NCBI GenBank assembly: GCA_036939975.1
Contig: JALLPB010001363.1
Coordinates: forward strand, 1 to 10,157
Direction of reading: 5' to 3'
Length of the DNA: 10,157 nucleotides
From: Cyclostephanos tholiformis
Taxonomy: Eukaryota; Bacillariophyta; Thalassiosirophyceae; Thalassiosirales; Thalassiosiraceae
Positions within the stretch are counted from its first letter, which is position 1. Each line of letters starts with the position of its first letter. Positions 1-7,064 of the stretch are shown piece after piece. The notes beneath the pieces are model-generated. The model saw only the letters and a list, made by a program, of their open reading frames with translations, was not told the origin of the DNA and did not search any database. The translations under genes and the position numbers were made by a program.

Positions 1-169
1 GTTTAGCGAGAAATAAGCGTAAATTTTACACTTAATTTATTTTGGGAACGCTCCAGTATCATCTTAGACTTACTATTATGCCTTCACCCATAATCCCAGC
101 CGACATCTTCTCGATAACATCGTAATCGAGGGAATCTGCCAATCTTTACCAACATATATCGAGGTCAAT

Positions 170-685
170 ATGATAGATCCAATGGCCGACATCGATCACG
201 CCTCCGCAGCGCCCGAAATAGACGGGGCCGGAGGTGACGGCAATCAGGAGGTATTCGACGCTAACGCCTACAAGTCCAATTTCGCGAAAATGGACAAGAT
301 ACGATCGTTCATGGGCATCGCGTCGGGATGTGTGGCCGGAGTTTGCGGCCTGACGGGCCTGGGAGGTCTCGGTGAGTATGACGTTACCCTATTCTCCATG
401 CCCACGTAGTCGCAAACTCCCATCTCGCTCACGCTCCTTACTCCGTTCTTCTTTATGGCAACCCATCATGCGATGTGTAAATCATTCCCATTTGATATAA
501 TAGTGTGTTTCCTCGCGCTCCATATTTCCGTAAATCTCTCCCTGCTAACATTCAAAATGAATTTTGATCTTCATTCCTACTCCCGGGAATCCATGTTCGC
601 GTTCTTGACGGCCGATTTACAAAAATGCGCCATGTCATTCATGCTCTTTTGGACATTATTCTATGGTTTGGTGTATTTATTTTAG
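170..685 (+). CDS. EMC6: ER membrane protein complex subunit 6 (EMC6), two exons
   Basis: EMC6 is a small core subunit of the ER membrane protein complex, which inserts tail-anchored and multipass proteins into the ER membrane. Exon 1 is 170-371 and exon 2 is 504-685, joined in phase 1, giving 127 residues, close to the usual ~110. Seen: a hydrophilic N-terminus (1-40), then three hydrophobic segments at about 48-66, 68-86 and 108-126. GLTGLGGL at the end of exon 1 and LFWTLFYGLVYLF at the C-terminus match the family signatures (GLTGLYGF and LFWTFLYGMVHVY in animal EMC6). The join places the second hydrophobic segment exactly where EMC6 has it. ATG at 170 is the first start; ATG at 182 (aATGG) has a better context and would remove only four residues. 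It converges with the eIF2B alpha gene. Identity is from recalled family sequence, not a search. Confidence 0.88.
372..503 (+). other. Spliceosomal intron of EMC6 (132 nt, phase 1)
   Basis: The donor is GTGAGT at 372 and the acceptor is TAG at 501-503. Reading through the donor reaches a stop at 407-409, while the homologous frame resumes at 504. Removing 372-503 restores a continuous EMC6 sequence with one G from exon 1 plus TG from exon 2 coding Val68. The polypyrimidine tract before the acceptor is poor (it reads tttgatataatag), so the acceptor rests mainly on the protein match. Confidence 0.8.
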
Positions 686-1050
686 AGTTCATTACCAACT
701 AGATGGGGGGGTGATGTGAGGAGGGGCTCGCCATTGATGAGGTTATTGTCATTGTCTGATCGCAATGGAGAAAATTTTGCAATTTATCGATTTGAGTGCG
801 GATGCGCGGGGCGTAGGCTTCTTATTGCTGAAATAATATCTACTTGTCCAAATGTGAGAGGGCATGATAAAATTGGCAATAGCCACGTTCGTCTATTGAA
901 TCTTTGATTCATGTAAACATTTAACCCACATGCCATTCTTGCCTAAAAAGGTACATCTGCTTCAAATGTGATTATCTTGTAGCCGATTTAGTTTCAGACC
1001 CCCCTCCCCCCCCCCCCCCCATCCCCCCTGCCACGCTCCTTCTTTTGTCC
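686..1050. other. Convergent intergenic spacer, EMC6 / eIF2B alpha
   Basis: This spacer lies between the 3' ends of two convergent genes and should hold both 3' untranslated regions. It is AT-rich up to about 980, then turns into the C-rich tract at 999-1028. A 63-codon open frame at 716-907 has no recognisable content and composition unlike the neighbouring genes. I see no RNA gene. Confidence 0.6.
999..1028 (+). repeat. Near-homopolymeric C tract
   Basis: The tract is C6-T-C15-AT-C6. On the minus strand this is a run of G blocks about 20 bases beyond the stop codon of the eIF2B alpha gene, so it would appear as G runs in that gene's 3' untranslated RNA. Such a run is also prone to length error in sequencing. 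Confidence 0.85.
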
Positions 1051-2370
1051 TCATTGGTACAAGCGTATCAACTCGTCCGATACCGCGCTAGGCGTTAATA
1101 CGCCCAAATCGGTAAAGAGGAGAGTGATGTACTTTGCGGGGGTGAAGTCGCACGGTGGATTCTCGATCGATACGGACGGGGGGAGTTTAACGACGTACGG
1201 TCGCAGGGAGTCCACGATTTCAGTCGTTTTAGCCGTCCTATCCCCCCCGTCGTCGCCGTCGCCGTCGTCCGCGGGGGGGGCGGTACGCCTCCTCCTGTTG
1301 ACGGCATCCGCGCTCCAGGCTAGCGTGTCGAGGAACATCAACGATCCCGCCGGTCCGTCGTTGGTCATCTGAGGCAGGTCGGCGTTGTTCAGCGGATACA
1401 ATCGCGTGAACTTGTAACTCTCCGCGGCGACGTACATGGGCACTCCCATCTCCCGCGCCACGACGCCGAGGGCGAAGGTGCCGACCTTGTTCACCGTGCC
1501 GCCGTTCTCGACCACCCCCTCGGCCCCGACAAGCACCATGTCGATGCGCTCCATGACGTGTCCCATCGCCGAATCGAGCACGACCGTCGTGGGTATGCCG
1601 GCGTCCGCGTACGTCCGGGCGGTGCGCGCCCCCCCCGCGTCCGGTCGACCCTCCAGGACGTACAGACGGAAGCGCTTCCCCTCGTGCAGTGCCGCGCGCA
1701 GCAGGAGGGATTCGACGACGCGACTGCGACCGTGAGTCAGGACCGCGCATCCGTCGCGCACGAACGGACTCCCGACGGCGCTTATGCGATGACGGGCCCG
1801 TATCGAGTAGGACGCGAACGCCGTGCCGCGCTCGAGGACTCGGGCCTTGCAGAGCTGGAAATCGGGAGTCTCGAGGCTGGCCCGGGTCACGTGGGTGAGG
1901 AATAACTCGCATCCCGATTTGAGAGCGATGTGATACCGTCCGGCGAGGATGTACCTCGTGGTGGTGATGGTGGCGTTGGTGTTGGGATCGATTATCGTTG
2001 TCTCGACGACGGGACCGCCCCGACTAGCGAAGTCGATCATGACGTCGCTAGCATCTCGTAAATCGGCCTGAAGTCCCATCATCGTCTCGGCCTCTGAGCG
2101 GCGTATCACGTCCAGGAGGACGCGTATCGCCGCCACTGGTAGCGGCACGTAGGACGACGACTTCTTCTTCGTCTTGCCGCCGGAATACGACGATGACGAC
2201 GGGGGGGGGGCACCGATCACAGGCGATTGCGATGGAGCATCGTCGTCGTCTACGACATTCGATGATTCGTACAGGTGGAAGCACAGGTCGGATATGACCG
2301 GGTGTTGCTGTTGGGGGCGTTGCTGTTGGTCCTGGCTTTGCCGTGGTCCGAGATGTTGCTGTTGATCCAT
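1051..2370 (-). CDS. EIF2B1: Translation initiation factor eIF2B, alpha subunit
   Basis: eIF2B alpha belongs to the regulatory subcomplex of the cytosolic guanine-nucleotide exchange factor for eIF2 and helps sense phosphorylated eIF2. The 439-residue frame has no intron. Seen: VAAIRVLLDVIRR (79-91), LTHGRSRVV (211-219), VVLDSAMGHVME (263-274), VGAEGVVENGGTVNKVGT (281-298), VAAESYKFTRLYPLN (314-328) and the C-terminal LLFTDLGVLTPSAVSDELIRLY (417-438; read as two adjacent blocks). These are hallmark blocks of the alpha subunit, and the C-terminal block separates it from beta, delta and the related MtnA isomerase. It is longer than the usual ~305 residues because of a Gln-rich N-terminus (1-23), an acidic/Ser-rich stretch (41-73), an extra segment at about 115-148 and an Asp/Gly-rich loop near 366-377. 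ATG at 2368-2370 has a strong context (gccATGG). Confidence 0.95.
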   Translation of the reverse strand: MDQQQHLGPRQSQDQQQRPQQQHPVISDLCFHLYESSNVVDDDDAPSQSPVIGAPPPSSSSYSGGKTKKKSSSYVPLPVAAIRVLLDVIRRSEAETMMGLQADLRDASDVMIDFASRGGPVVETTIIDPNTNATITTTRYILAGRYHIALKSGCELFLTHVTRASLETPDFQLCKARVLERGTAFASYSIRARHRISAVGSPFVRDGCAVLTHGRSRVVESLLLRAALHEGKRFRLYVLEGRPDAGGARTARTYADAGIPTTVVLDSAMGHVMERIDMVLVGAEGVVENGGTVNKVGTFALGVVAREMGVPMYVAAESYKFTRLYPLNNADLPQMTNDGPAGSLMFLDTLAWSADAVNRRRRTAPPADDGDGDDGGDRTAKTTEIVDSLRPYVVKLPPSVSIENPPCDFTPAKYITLLFTDLGVLTPSAVSDELIRLYQ

Positions 2371-2968
2371 GGCGAATTTGAGTAATAATGCTTCGCCCTC
2401 TCTTGCCTTTTTTTGGCATCAAGTAATAGCAGCAAGGCCAAGGATTATCATTATTTTTTGTTTTGTGGCGTGAGGACATGGGAAAACGGCGGGATTACTA
2501 CCTATTTATTCCCAAAACCCGCCATTTTTCGTGTCCTTCCACATTTTTTGAAAAAAAGACTAGAGTACTGAGAGGATTGCATCAATAATTGAGAGCAGCA
2601 TCCGCCTTGCGGATGGAAGTTACCTGACAATGAAAAGCACTCTGTTAAATTATTCTTCAGTTCATGTTACATACTGATTATAACCATACATTACAGTCGC
2701 TAGTCCATCTTCCACTAATGAACGATGGAATATTCCCATCCGAATCATCCAGCCCAACCACACTCTGTCATCACAACTTTCCGTTCCCTCTCTTCCCTTG
2801 ACAAATTCAGCATTCTTCGTATTGACGCGTCCCCCAAAAAAGGCCGAAAACCATAAAATGAAAAACGATCCATAGCGAAAGTTCCTCGCCACTCTTCTCT
2901 CCTCCAACGCATGGGGGGGTGGGGTTCGCGCCAAAAACGAACATGGATGCACGGTTCCATGCCGATCA
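2371..2968. other. Spacer upstream of eIF2B alpha, downstream of thioredoxin gene
   Basis: Both flanking genes are on the minus strand, so this ~600-base spacer should hold the promoter and 5' leader of eIF2B alpha (left part) and the 3' untranslated region of the thioredoxin gene (right part). It contains an imperfect inverted repeat at 2483-2528 and a short perfect hairpin at 2599-2615 (7-base arms, 3-base loop). Open frames running leftward out of the thioredoxin gene at 2662-3083 are out of its frame and carry no recognisable domain. No further gene is supported. Confidence 0.55.
2483..2528. promoter_or_regulatory. Paired GGCGGG/CCCGCC inverted motif upstream of eIF2B alpha
   Basis: The left arm AAAACGGCGGG (2483-2493) and right arm CCCGCCATTTT (2518-2528) are complementary except at one position, with 24 bases between them. 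They lie about 115-160 bases upstream of the eIF2B alpha start. GGCGGG flanked by A/T resembles E2F/DP sites of growth-related eukaryotic genes. That assignment is inference from motif shape alone; the pair could also be a simple RNA or DNA stem. Confidence 0.3.
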
Positions 2969-3841
2969 TCATGACGATCGCGCGTGCTTCGAGATGAGAC
3001 CGTACAACCCCACCCTCGCGGCATTGCCGCCCACGACCGAATCGATCAATGCGCCATCCCTGAAGAATAAGAACGTCGGCCATCCATCGACACCGTAATA
3101 CTTCGCTATGTCCGGATGATCCGATACGTTCACCTTGCAGAACACGACGGGACGATGACTACTACCCCGCGCGGTGGCATCGACGAATTCGTCGAGCAAT
3201 GACAATTCGTCGTATATAGGTCGTATCATATCGCACGGTGGACAATTATTCGAGGTGAAATCGAGAACGACGAGCGCCCCTCCCGCTGCATTATTATCCA
3301 TACCCTCGTCATGGAGGGAGAAGGAGGAGATGGACGACGACGGGGCGGCGGAATTTTCGATCAGTTCGCGTATTTGGGCGAGGGAAGATATCGTTCGAAC
3401 GTTGGACGACGACGACGACGACTTCCCCCCCTCCCCACCCTCCTTCCCCCCCCCGCTTTCTTCTCCTATTCCTTGATCATCATCGTCTCCCCCCCCGCGG
3501 ATGATGTGGACGAAGTCGAATATTCGATCGATGCATAATACCGACGACTCTCCTTCCTCCGCGGTCGCGGGGAAAGTGCGGACGTCGACGAAGCCCCGAC
3601 GACGACGATGATGATTGCGGCTGTTGCCGGGACGCCCTGGCGGGAATAACGACTGACCGTACCTCGCCGACGTCAATGATGAGCGGTGTAAAAGTAGATG
3701 AAGGAATAGGAGATGGACGGGGAGATGTGGTCGCCGCGACGTCGCCACCGCGGCGATAGTAGTAATGGCGCATCGACGTGCCATGATTTTTGTGTGGCCC
3801 CTTCCACAACACATGCACACATCATGCATGGTAGACCCCAT
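2969..3841 (-). CDS. Thioredoxin-fold protein, CPPC active site, secretory-type leader
   Basis: This is probably a thiol-disulfide oxidoreductase. Numbered from the ATG at 3839-3841 (290 residues), the C-terminal ~110 residues form a thioredoxin domain: VVLDF (191-195, with the buried Asp at 194), CPPC (200-203), VVFCKVNVSDHPDIAKYYGV (232-251) and WPTFLFF with the cis-proline at 255. The usual Trp before the first Cys is Asn, and CPPC replaces CGPC. The N-terminal half is not conserved: hydrophobic stretches at about 26-33 and 42-52, then Arg-, Gly/Glu- and Ser-rich low complexity. The longest frame begins with GTG at 3862, so I use the first ATG. ATG at 3782-3784 (atcATGG) has a better context and puts the hydrophobic stretch right at the N-terminus (271 residues), like a signal peptide. 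No diatom plastid motif is visible after it. It is divergent from HCF136. Substrate and compartment are unknown. Confidence 0.82.
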   Translation of the reverse strand: MGSTMHDVCMCCGRGHTKIMARRCAITTIAAVATSRRPHLPVHLLFLHLLLHRSSLTSARYGQSLFPPGRPGNSRNHHRRRRGFVDVRTFPATAEEGESSVLCIDRIFDFVHIIRGGGDDDDQGIGEESGGGKEGGEGGKSSSSSSNVRTISSLAQIRELIENSAAPSSSISSFSLHDEGMDNNAAGGALVVLDFTSNNCPPCDMIRPIYDELSLLDEFVDATARGSSHRPVVFCKVNVSDHPDIAKYYGVDGWPTFLFFRDGALIDSVVGGNAARVGLYGLISKHARSS

Positions 3842-4195
3842 CCGGGTTGCCGCTGACGTCACTCTGGAGGATATGCTGACATGATTTTATGGTACTCGGA
3901 GTATAGTACTACCTTTTACTAAGTAGCATTCCTGAAAACACAAAAACATATAGTAAACATAAAAACATAATTGTATTATGACTGCGTATGTACGTGGCGT
4001 GGTGGGTGGGTGTGTTTTACTCTCTCTCATCTTGCTCACCGCCATGTCACAATTCGCAACGCAGAATCTCCATCCACATCCCAACACCAACGCCATTGAA
4101 ACAAGGGGGGAAACGAGTAACTAGGCACTACTAAGCAAAGGAGAGTGCACGCCAAGTCAAATCAACGCAAATATATTAAAAGAAATTAAAACAGA
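3842..4195. other. Divergent spacer, thioredoxin gene / HCF136
   Basis: The spacer separates the 5' ends of two divergent genes and probably holds both promoters. It contains a perfect CRE-type palindrome next to the thioredoxin gene, an A-rich stretch near 3936-3970 with repeated AAAACATA, and AAATATATTAAA at 4169-4180. The last is only 16-27 bases before the HCF136 ATG, too close for a TATA box unless the leader is almost absent. A 69-codon open frame at 3887-4096 on the minus strand has no recognisable content. Confidence 0.55.
3854..3861. promoter_or_regulatory. Perfect CRE palindrome TGACGTCA
   Basis: TGACGTCA is the full cyclic-AMP response element bound by bZIP factors. In diatoms, TGACGT/ACGTCA elements are described as CO2/cAMP-responsive sites in promoters of CO2-regulated plastid genes such as carbonic anhydrase. 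Here it lies 13 bases upstream of the first thioredoxin ATG (70 from the preferred inner ATG) and about 335 bases upstream of HCF136. Function is inferred only from the motif and position; one 8-mer can occur by chance, and GACG is frequent in this GC-rich DNA. Confidence 0.35.
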
Positions 4196-5446
4196 ATGAA
4201 GCACCTCTCGGCAGCCATCCTCGCCCTCGCGACATCGTCATCGGACGTGTCTGCCTTCCTCGCGCCGACCAGTCGTCGTCACGCAGTCGTCCCAACGGCC
4301 GTGATGATGACGACGTCGACTGGCAACGGCGACGTCGAGGAGGACCGTCGTTCCTTCGTCGTGAGGTCGTCCGCGACGGCCACCGCCGCGACCCTATCGA
4401 CCATCGTCGGATCATCCGCCATCCTTCCCCCGCCTGCGAACGCCGCGACGTCGAGACAGTGGACGCAGGTCAGGGTGCCGTTCGAGGATACCGTGTACGA
4501 CGTCGACTTCGATTCGCCCACCCACGGGTACATCGTCGGCGCGCGCGGTTCCTTCGCCGAAACGAACGACGGCGGATCCACCTGGGAACCGCGTTCCTTC
4601 TCGAACCTCGACGCCGAGGAGGAGATCACCTACCGCTTTCAGGTCGTAAGCTTCAAGGACGGGGAGGGTTGGGTCCTCGGCAAGCCGACGCTGTTGCTTC
4701 ACACGAAGGACGGGGGCAAGAACTGGGAACGCATCCCCCTCTCTCCCAAGCTTCCCGGCGAACCCACCGGCATACTCGCGCTCGGTCCCAACATGGCCGA
4801 GATGATCACGTCGTCCGGGGCCGTTTACACCACCGAGAACGCCGGTCGGAACTGGAAGGCGCAGGTCAAGGAGACCATCGATGCCACCCTAAATCGAATC
4901 TCATCGTCCGGCGTGTCCGGCGCTAGCTACTTCACCGGATCGATCGTGAACGAGCAGCGCGATGCGCGCGGTGCCTACCTGGCGGTTAGCTCCCGAGGGA
5001 ACTTCTTCCTCACGTGGGAGCCCGGGCAGGACTTTTGGATCCCCCACAATCGCGGCACGCCCCGTAGGATACAGAACATGGGCTTCGTCAGGGGCGACAT
5101 CAAGAACGGTCTGTGGATGACGTTGAACGGGGGGAAGCTGTTGACGTCCCCCCCCGGGGTGGATTTGATGGGGGAGGAATTCCCCTTCACCGAATCGAAC
5201 ATCAAGACGGGAGGGTACGGCATCACGGACGTGGCGTGGAAGGACGAGAACGAGGTATGGGCCGTGGGCGGGAGCAATACCATGTACGTGTCCAAGGACA
5301 ATGGTAAGAACTTCGTCTTCGACAGGAGCGCGAACGACATTCCGGGAAATTTGTACAACGTGAAGTTCTTCCCCGAGTTTGGAAATGCCGGTTGGGCTCT
5401 CGGGAGCAACGGATTGCTGCTCAAGTATGTGGGTGAGAGCGCGTAG
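4196..5446 (+). CDS. HCF136: Photosystem II stability/assembly factor HCF136 (Ycf48-like), plastid lumen
   Basis: HCF136/Ycf48 is a lumenal beta-propeller that binds newly made D1 and is needed for early photosystem II reaction-centre assembly. The intronless 416-residue frame shows a three-part targeting leader: an ER-type signal peptide ending VSA|FLAP (cleavage after Ala20, Phe at +1, as in diatom plastid proteins), a hydroxylated, Arg-containing transit-like segment (21-50), then twin Arg 51-52 (DRRSFVV), a hydrophobic stretch and ANA|A at 81-84, typical of Tat-dependent lumen import. The mature part (~333 residues) carries Asp-box/BNR-type repeats of the Ycf48 fold: TNDGGSTW (123-130), TKDGGKNW, TENAGRNW and SKDNGKNF near the C-terminus. 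Length without the leader agrees with plant HCF136 and cyanobacterial Ycf48. The start ATG at 4196 opens directly into the signal peptide. It is divergent from the thioredoxin gene and convergent with the RsmE gene. Confidence 0.95.
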   Translation: MKHLSAAILALATSSSDVSAFLAPTSRRHAVVPTAVMMTTSTGNGDVEEDRRSFVVRSSATATAATLSTIVGSSAILPPPANAATSRQWTQVRVPFEDTVYDVDFDSPTHGYIVGARGSFAETNDGGSTWEPRSFSNLDAEEEITYRFQVVSFKDGEGWVLGKPTLLLHTKDGGKNWERIPLSPKLPGEPTGILALGPNMAEMITSSGAVYTTENAGRNWKAQVKETIDATLNRISSSGVSGASYFTGSIVNEQRDARGAYLAVSSRGNFFLTWEPGQDFWIPHNRGTPRRIQNMGFVRGDIKNGLWMTLNGGKLLTSPPGVDLMGEEFPFTESNIKTGGYGITDVAWKDENEVWAVGGSNTMYVSKDNGKNFVFDRSANDIPGNLYNVKFFPEFGNAGWALGSNGLLLKYVGESA

Positions 5447-5957
5447 GACGGGGGGATATGCATTAATAAGAATCGGGGGAAGCTTGGGTGCGGGGTGGGG
5501 GGGGAGGGGGTTTGTATAATTGAATTTGGCCGCTCAATATGTGACCCTACAACACCCCCAAGGCCTCTTGTTAAGAACAAGCGATTGGTACTGTCTTCTT
5601 CATAGAAGTGACTTATTTTGTCCCGATGTTGAATATATTCTCATTTGCGATAAAAACCCACTGCCCTACTATCGCATAATTTTTCGTCGTGATGATAAAA
5701 TTTTGATCCCATTGGTATCGATGAAAATGAATGCCGTACCATATGTCGGGCTGGTAATAAATAATAAAATGAATACTATTGCTATGGAAAAACTCTTAAT
5801 GTTATGGAGGTCTTAAGCCAGGTACGAATGAGGGGCTAAGAAGTCCCTTTCTTCTTTCGTTTTCAAAGTATTCGTCCATCTCTGCCCATTCGTCCGCGAA
5901 AGTATGAGGAGTCCAATTCATATTATAGGTCGAATCGAGCGATGATGATACAACATT
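5447..5957. other. Convergent AT-rich spacer, HCF136 / RsmE
   Basis: This should hold the 3' untranslated regions of HCF136 and the RsmE gene. Just after the HCF136 stop is a G-rich block (5475-5511), then AT-rich sequence. A 98-codon open frame at 5520-5816 starts with TTG, is AT-rich and shows no recognisable domain, so I do not call it a gene. A weak inverted repeat TGCGATA/TATCGCA lies at 5646-5652 and 5670-5676. Confidence 0.55.
5475..5511 (+). other. G-run block in HCF136 3' region (G-quadruplex candidate)
   Basis: Four or more runs of at least three G occur on the transcript strand (GGGGG, GGG, GGGG, G8, A, G5) within about 37 bases, beginning 28 bases after the HCF136 stop. This meets the usual pattern for an RNA quadruplex. 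Its position in the 3' untranslated region is inferred. Confidence 0.45.
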
Positions 5958-7064
5958 TCATTCAAATCTTCGGTGGTTTCGCGCCATAGTCATCGCTCCT
6001 CGCTTGTCGGTCTCACTTTCCCGCCGCGCACCACCATCACTCTCCCTCCTCTCCCCACCACCACCACTCGTTCGGCCTTCACCCCGATTCCGATGACACT
6101 CGTCCAATGCGGCGCTCACGATCCCGAGTCCCGTCACCACCGCGGCATCGACCCGTAGTATGCTCCCGCCCAGCGTCGCCGGGCGGAAGCCGCAATCCTT
6201 CACGAAGACCCTGGCCTCGTCGTCGGTCCAGCCCCTTTCGGGACCCACCGCCATTATCGCCGAGGGGGGGTGGGATATGGCATCGGGGGACGACGATGCC
6301 GATACGATACGATCCCGCTTTCCGCAATGTCGGAGCACGACGTCGCGTGCGGGGGGGGGGACCGCGTCCTCGTCGCCGCAATCGAGGAATATCCGCGCCG
6401 TTCCATCGTCGTCGTCGTCGTCGTCGTCCGCGCCCTCCATCATCCCCCCCCCCTCCCCTCCTCCTCCTCCTCGTACGAGGCCATATCGCTCCATCCACGT
6501 CCTCGATATAATCTCGTTCATCGGACATATCTCCACCCTCACGGGACGCGTTCGTCCACCCTGGCTCATCCCCCCCTCGATCAATGGACCGTACACGCGA
6601 GGATTGAGCGCGGTCGACTTCATGTATTCCGGATCCGACAACGACGACGGGACGAGTATCACCCTCGTAACGTACTCGAACGACGATATCACCGACCAAA
6701 GGTACCTCATCCTCGACGGGAACGGCATCGCGAGGACGAGCGTCAAGGTCGGCATCGTGGGCGGATCGCGAATTACCGCGCGCGGATCCCTCACGAGGCG
6801 TACTCCGCCGTTCGGCATCGTGCGTATCGACGCCCGGCACCTGTACCCCCCTCCCCCCCCCCTTCCCACCCGGTCCCCCCGCGGGTCGACGATGCCGATC
6901 GATACCTCGTCCCCCGACGTCTTCTTGAGATGATCGAGTATGTGTCGCGTCCTCTCGTCATCGGGGGGTATGTCGATGTCCATGTCGATGTCGTCGATGA
7001 CGTCGTTCGGTATGTCCGACGACGTCCGATGATGATCGGCGTGACCGAATAGGATGAGGTTCAT
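5958..7064 (-). CDS. rsmE: 16S rRNA m3U1498 methyltransferase, RsmE family
   Basis: RsmE enzymes are SPOUT-fold methyltransferases that use S-adenosylmethionine to make N3-methyluridine at position 1498 of bacterial-type 16S rRNA; in a eukaryote the target would be a plastid or mitochondrial small-subunit rRNA. Numbered from ATG at 7062-7064 (368 residues): MNLILF at the N-terminus is a common RsmE opening; RHILDHLKKTSGDEVSIGI (40-58) is the PUA-like domain; LVLAMPFPSRM (109-119) begins the SPOUT domain; MAVGPERGWTDDEARVF (271-287) and LGGSILRVDAA (298-308) form the cofactor-binding knot, replacing the more usual GPEGGF and ILR.ETA. The longest frame starts with GTG at 7094 inside a C/A-rich tract, so the inner ATG is preferred. 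Odd: a Gly-rich and Asp8 insert (about 199-220), a hydrophilic C-terminal tail after ~325, and no obvious organelle presequence. Confidence 0.88.
   Translation of the reverse strand: MNLILFGHADHHRTSSDIPNDVIDDIDMDIDIPPDDERTRHILDHLKKTSGDEVSIGIVDPRGDRVGRGGGGGYRCRASIRTMPNGGVRLVRDPRAVIRDPPTMPTLTLVLAMPFPSRMRYLWSVISSFEYVTRVILVPSSLSDPEYMKSTALNPRVYGPLIEGGMSQGGRTRPVRVEICPMNEIISRTWMERYGLVRGGGGGEGGGMMEGADDDDDDDDGTARIFLDCGDEDAVPPPARDVVLRHCGKRDRIVSASSSPDAISHPPSAIMAVGPERGWTDDEARVFVKDCGFRPATLGGSILRVDAAVVTGLGIVSAALDECHRNRGEGRTSGGGGERRESDGGARRESETDKRGAMTMARNHRRFE

Noticed and set aside
1238..1912. 224-codon minus-strand frame inside the eIF2B alpha gene
   Set aside because: It is an alternate-frame shadow rich in Arg and Gly; the overlapping frame contains every eIF2B alpha signature.
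5646..5676. TGCGATA/TATCGCA inverted repeat as a terminator hairpin
   Set aside because: Arms of 7 bases with a 17-base loop are weak, and eukaryotic genes do not need such a terminator.
5520..5816. 98-codon open frame in the HCF136/RsmE spacer
   Set aside because: It starts with TTG, is AT-rich unlike every real gene here, lies between two convergent 3' ends and shows no recognisable domain.
6107..7052. Long plus-strand open frames (up to 260 codons) over the RsmE gene
   Set aside because: They are antisense shadows of a GC-rich gene: Arg/Pro/Ser-rich translations with no domain, while the minus-strand frame carries all RsmE motifs.
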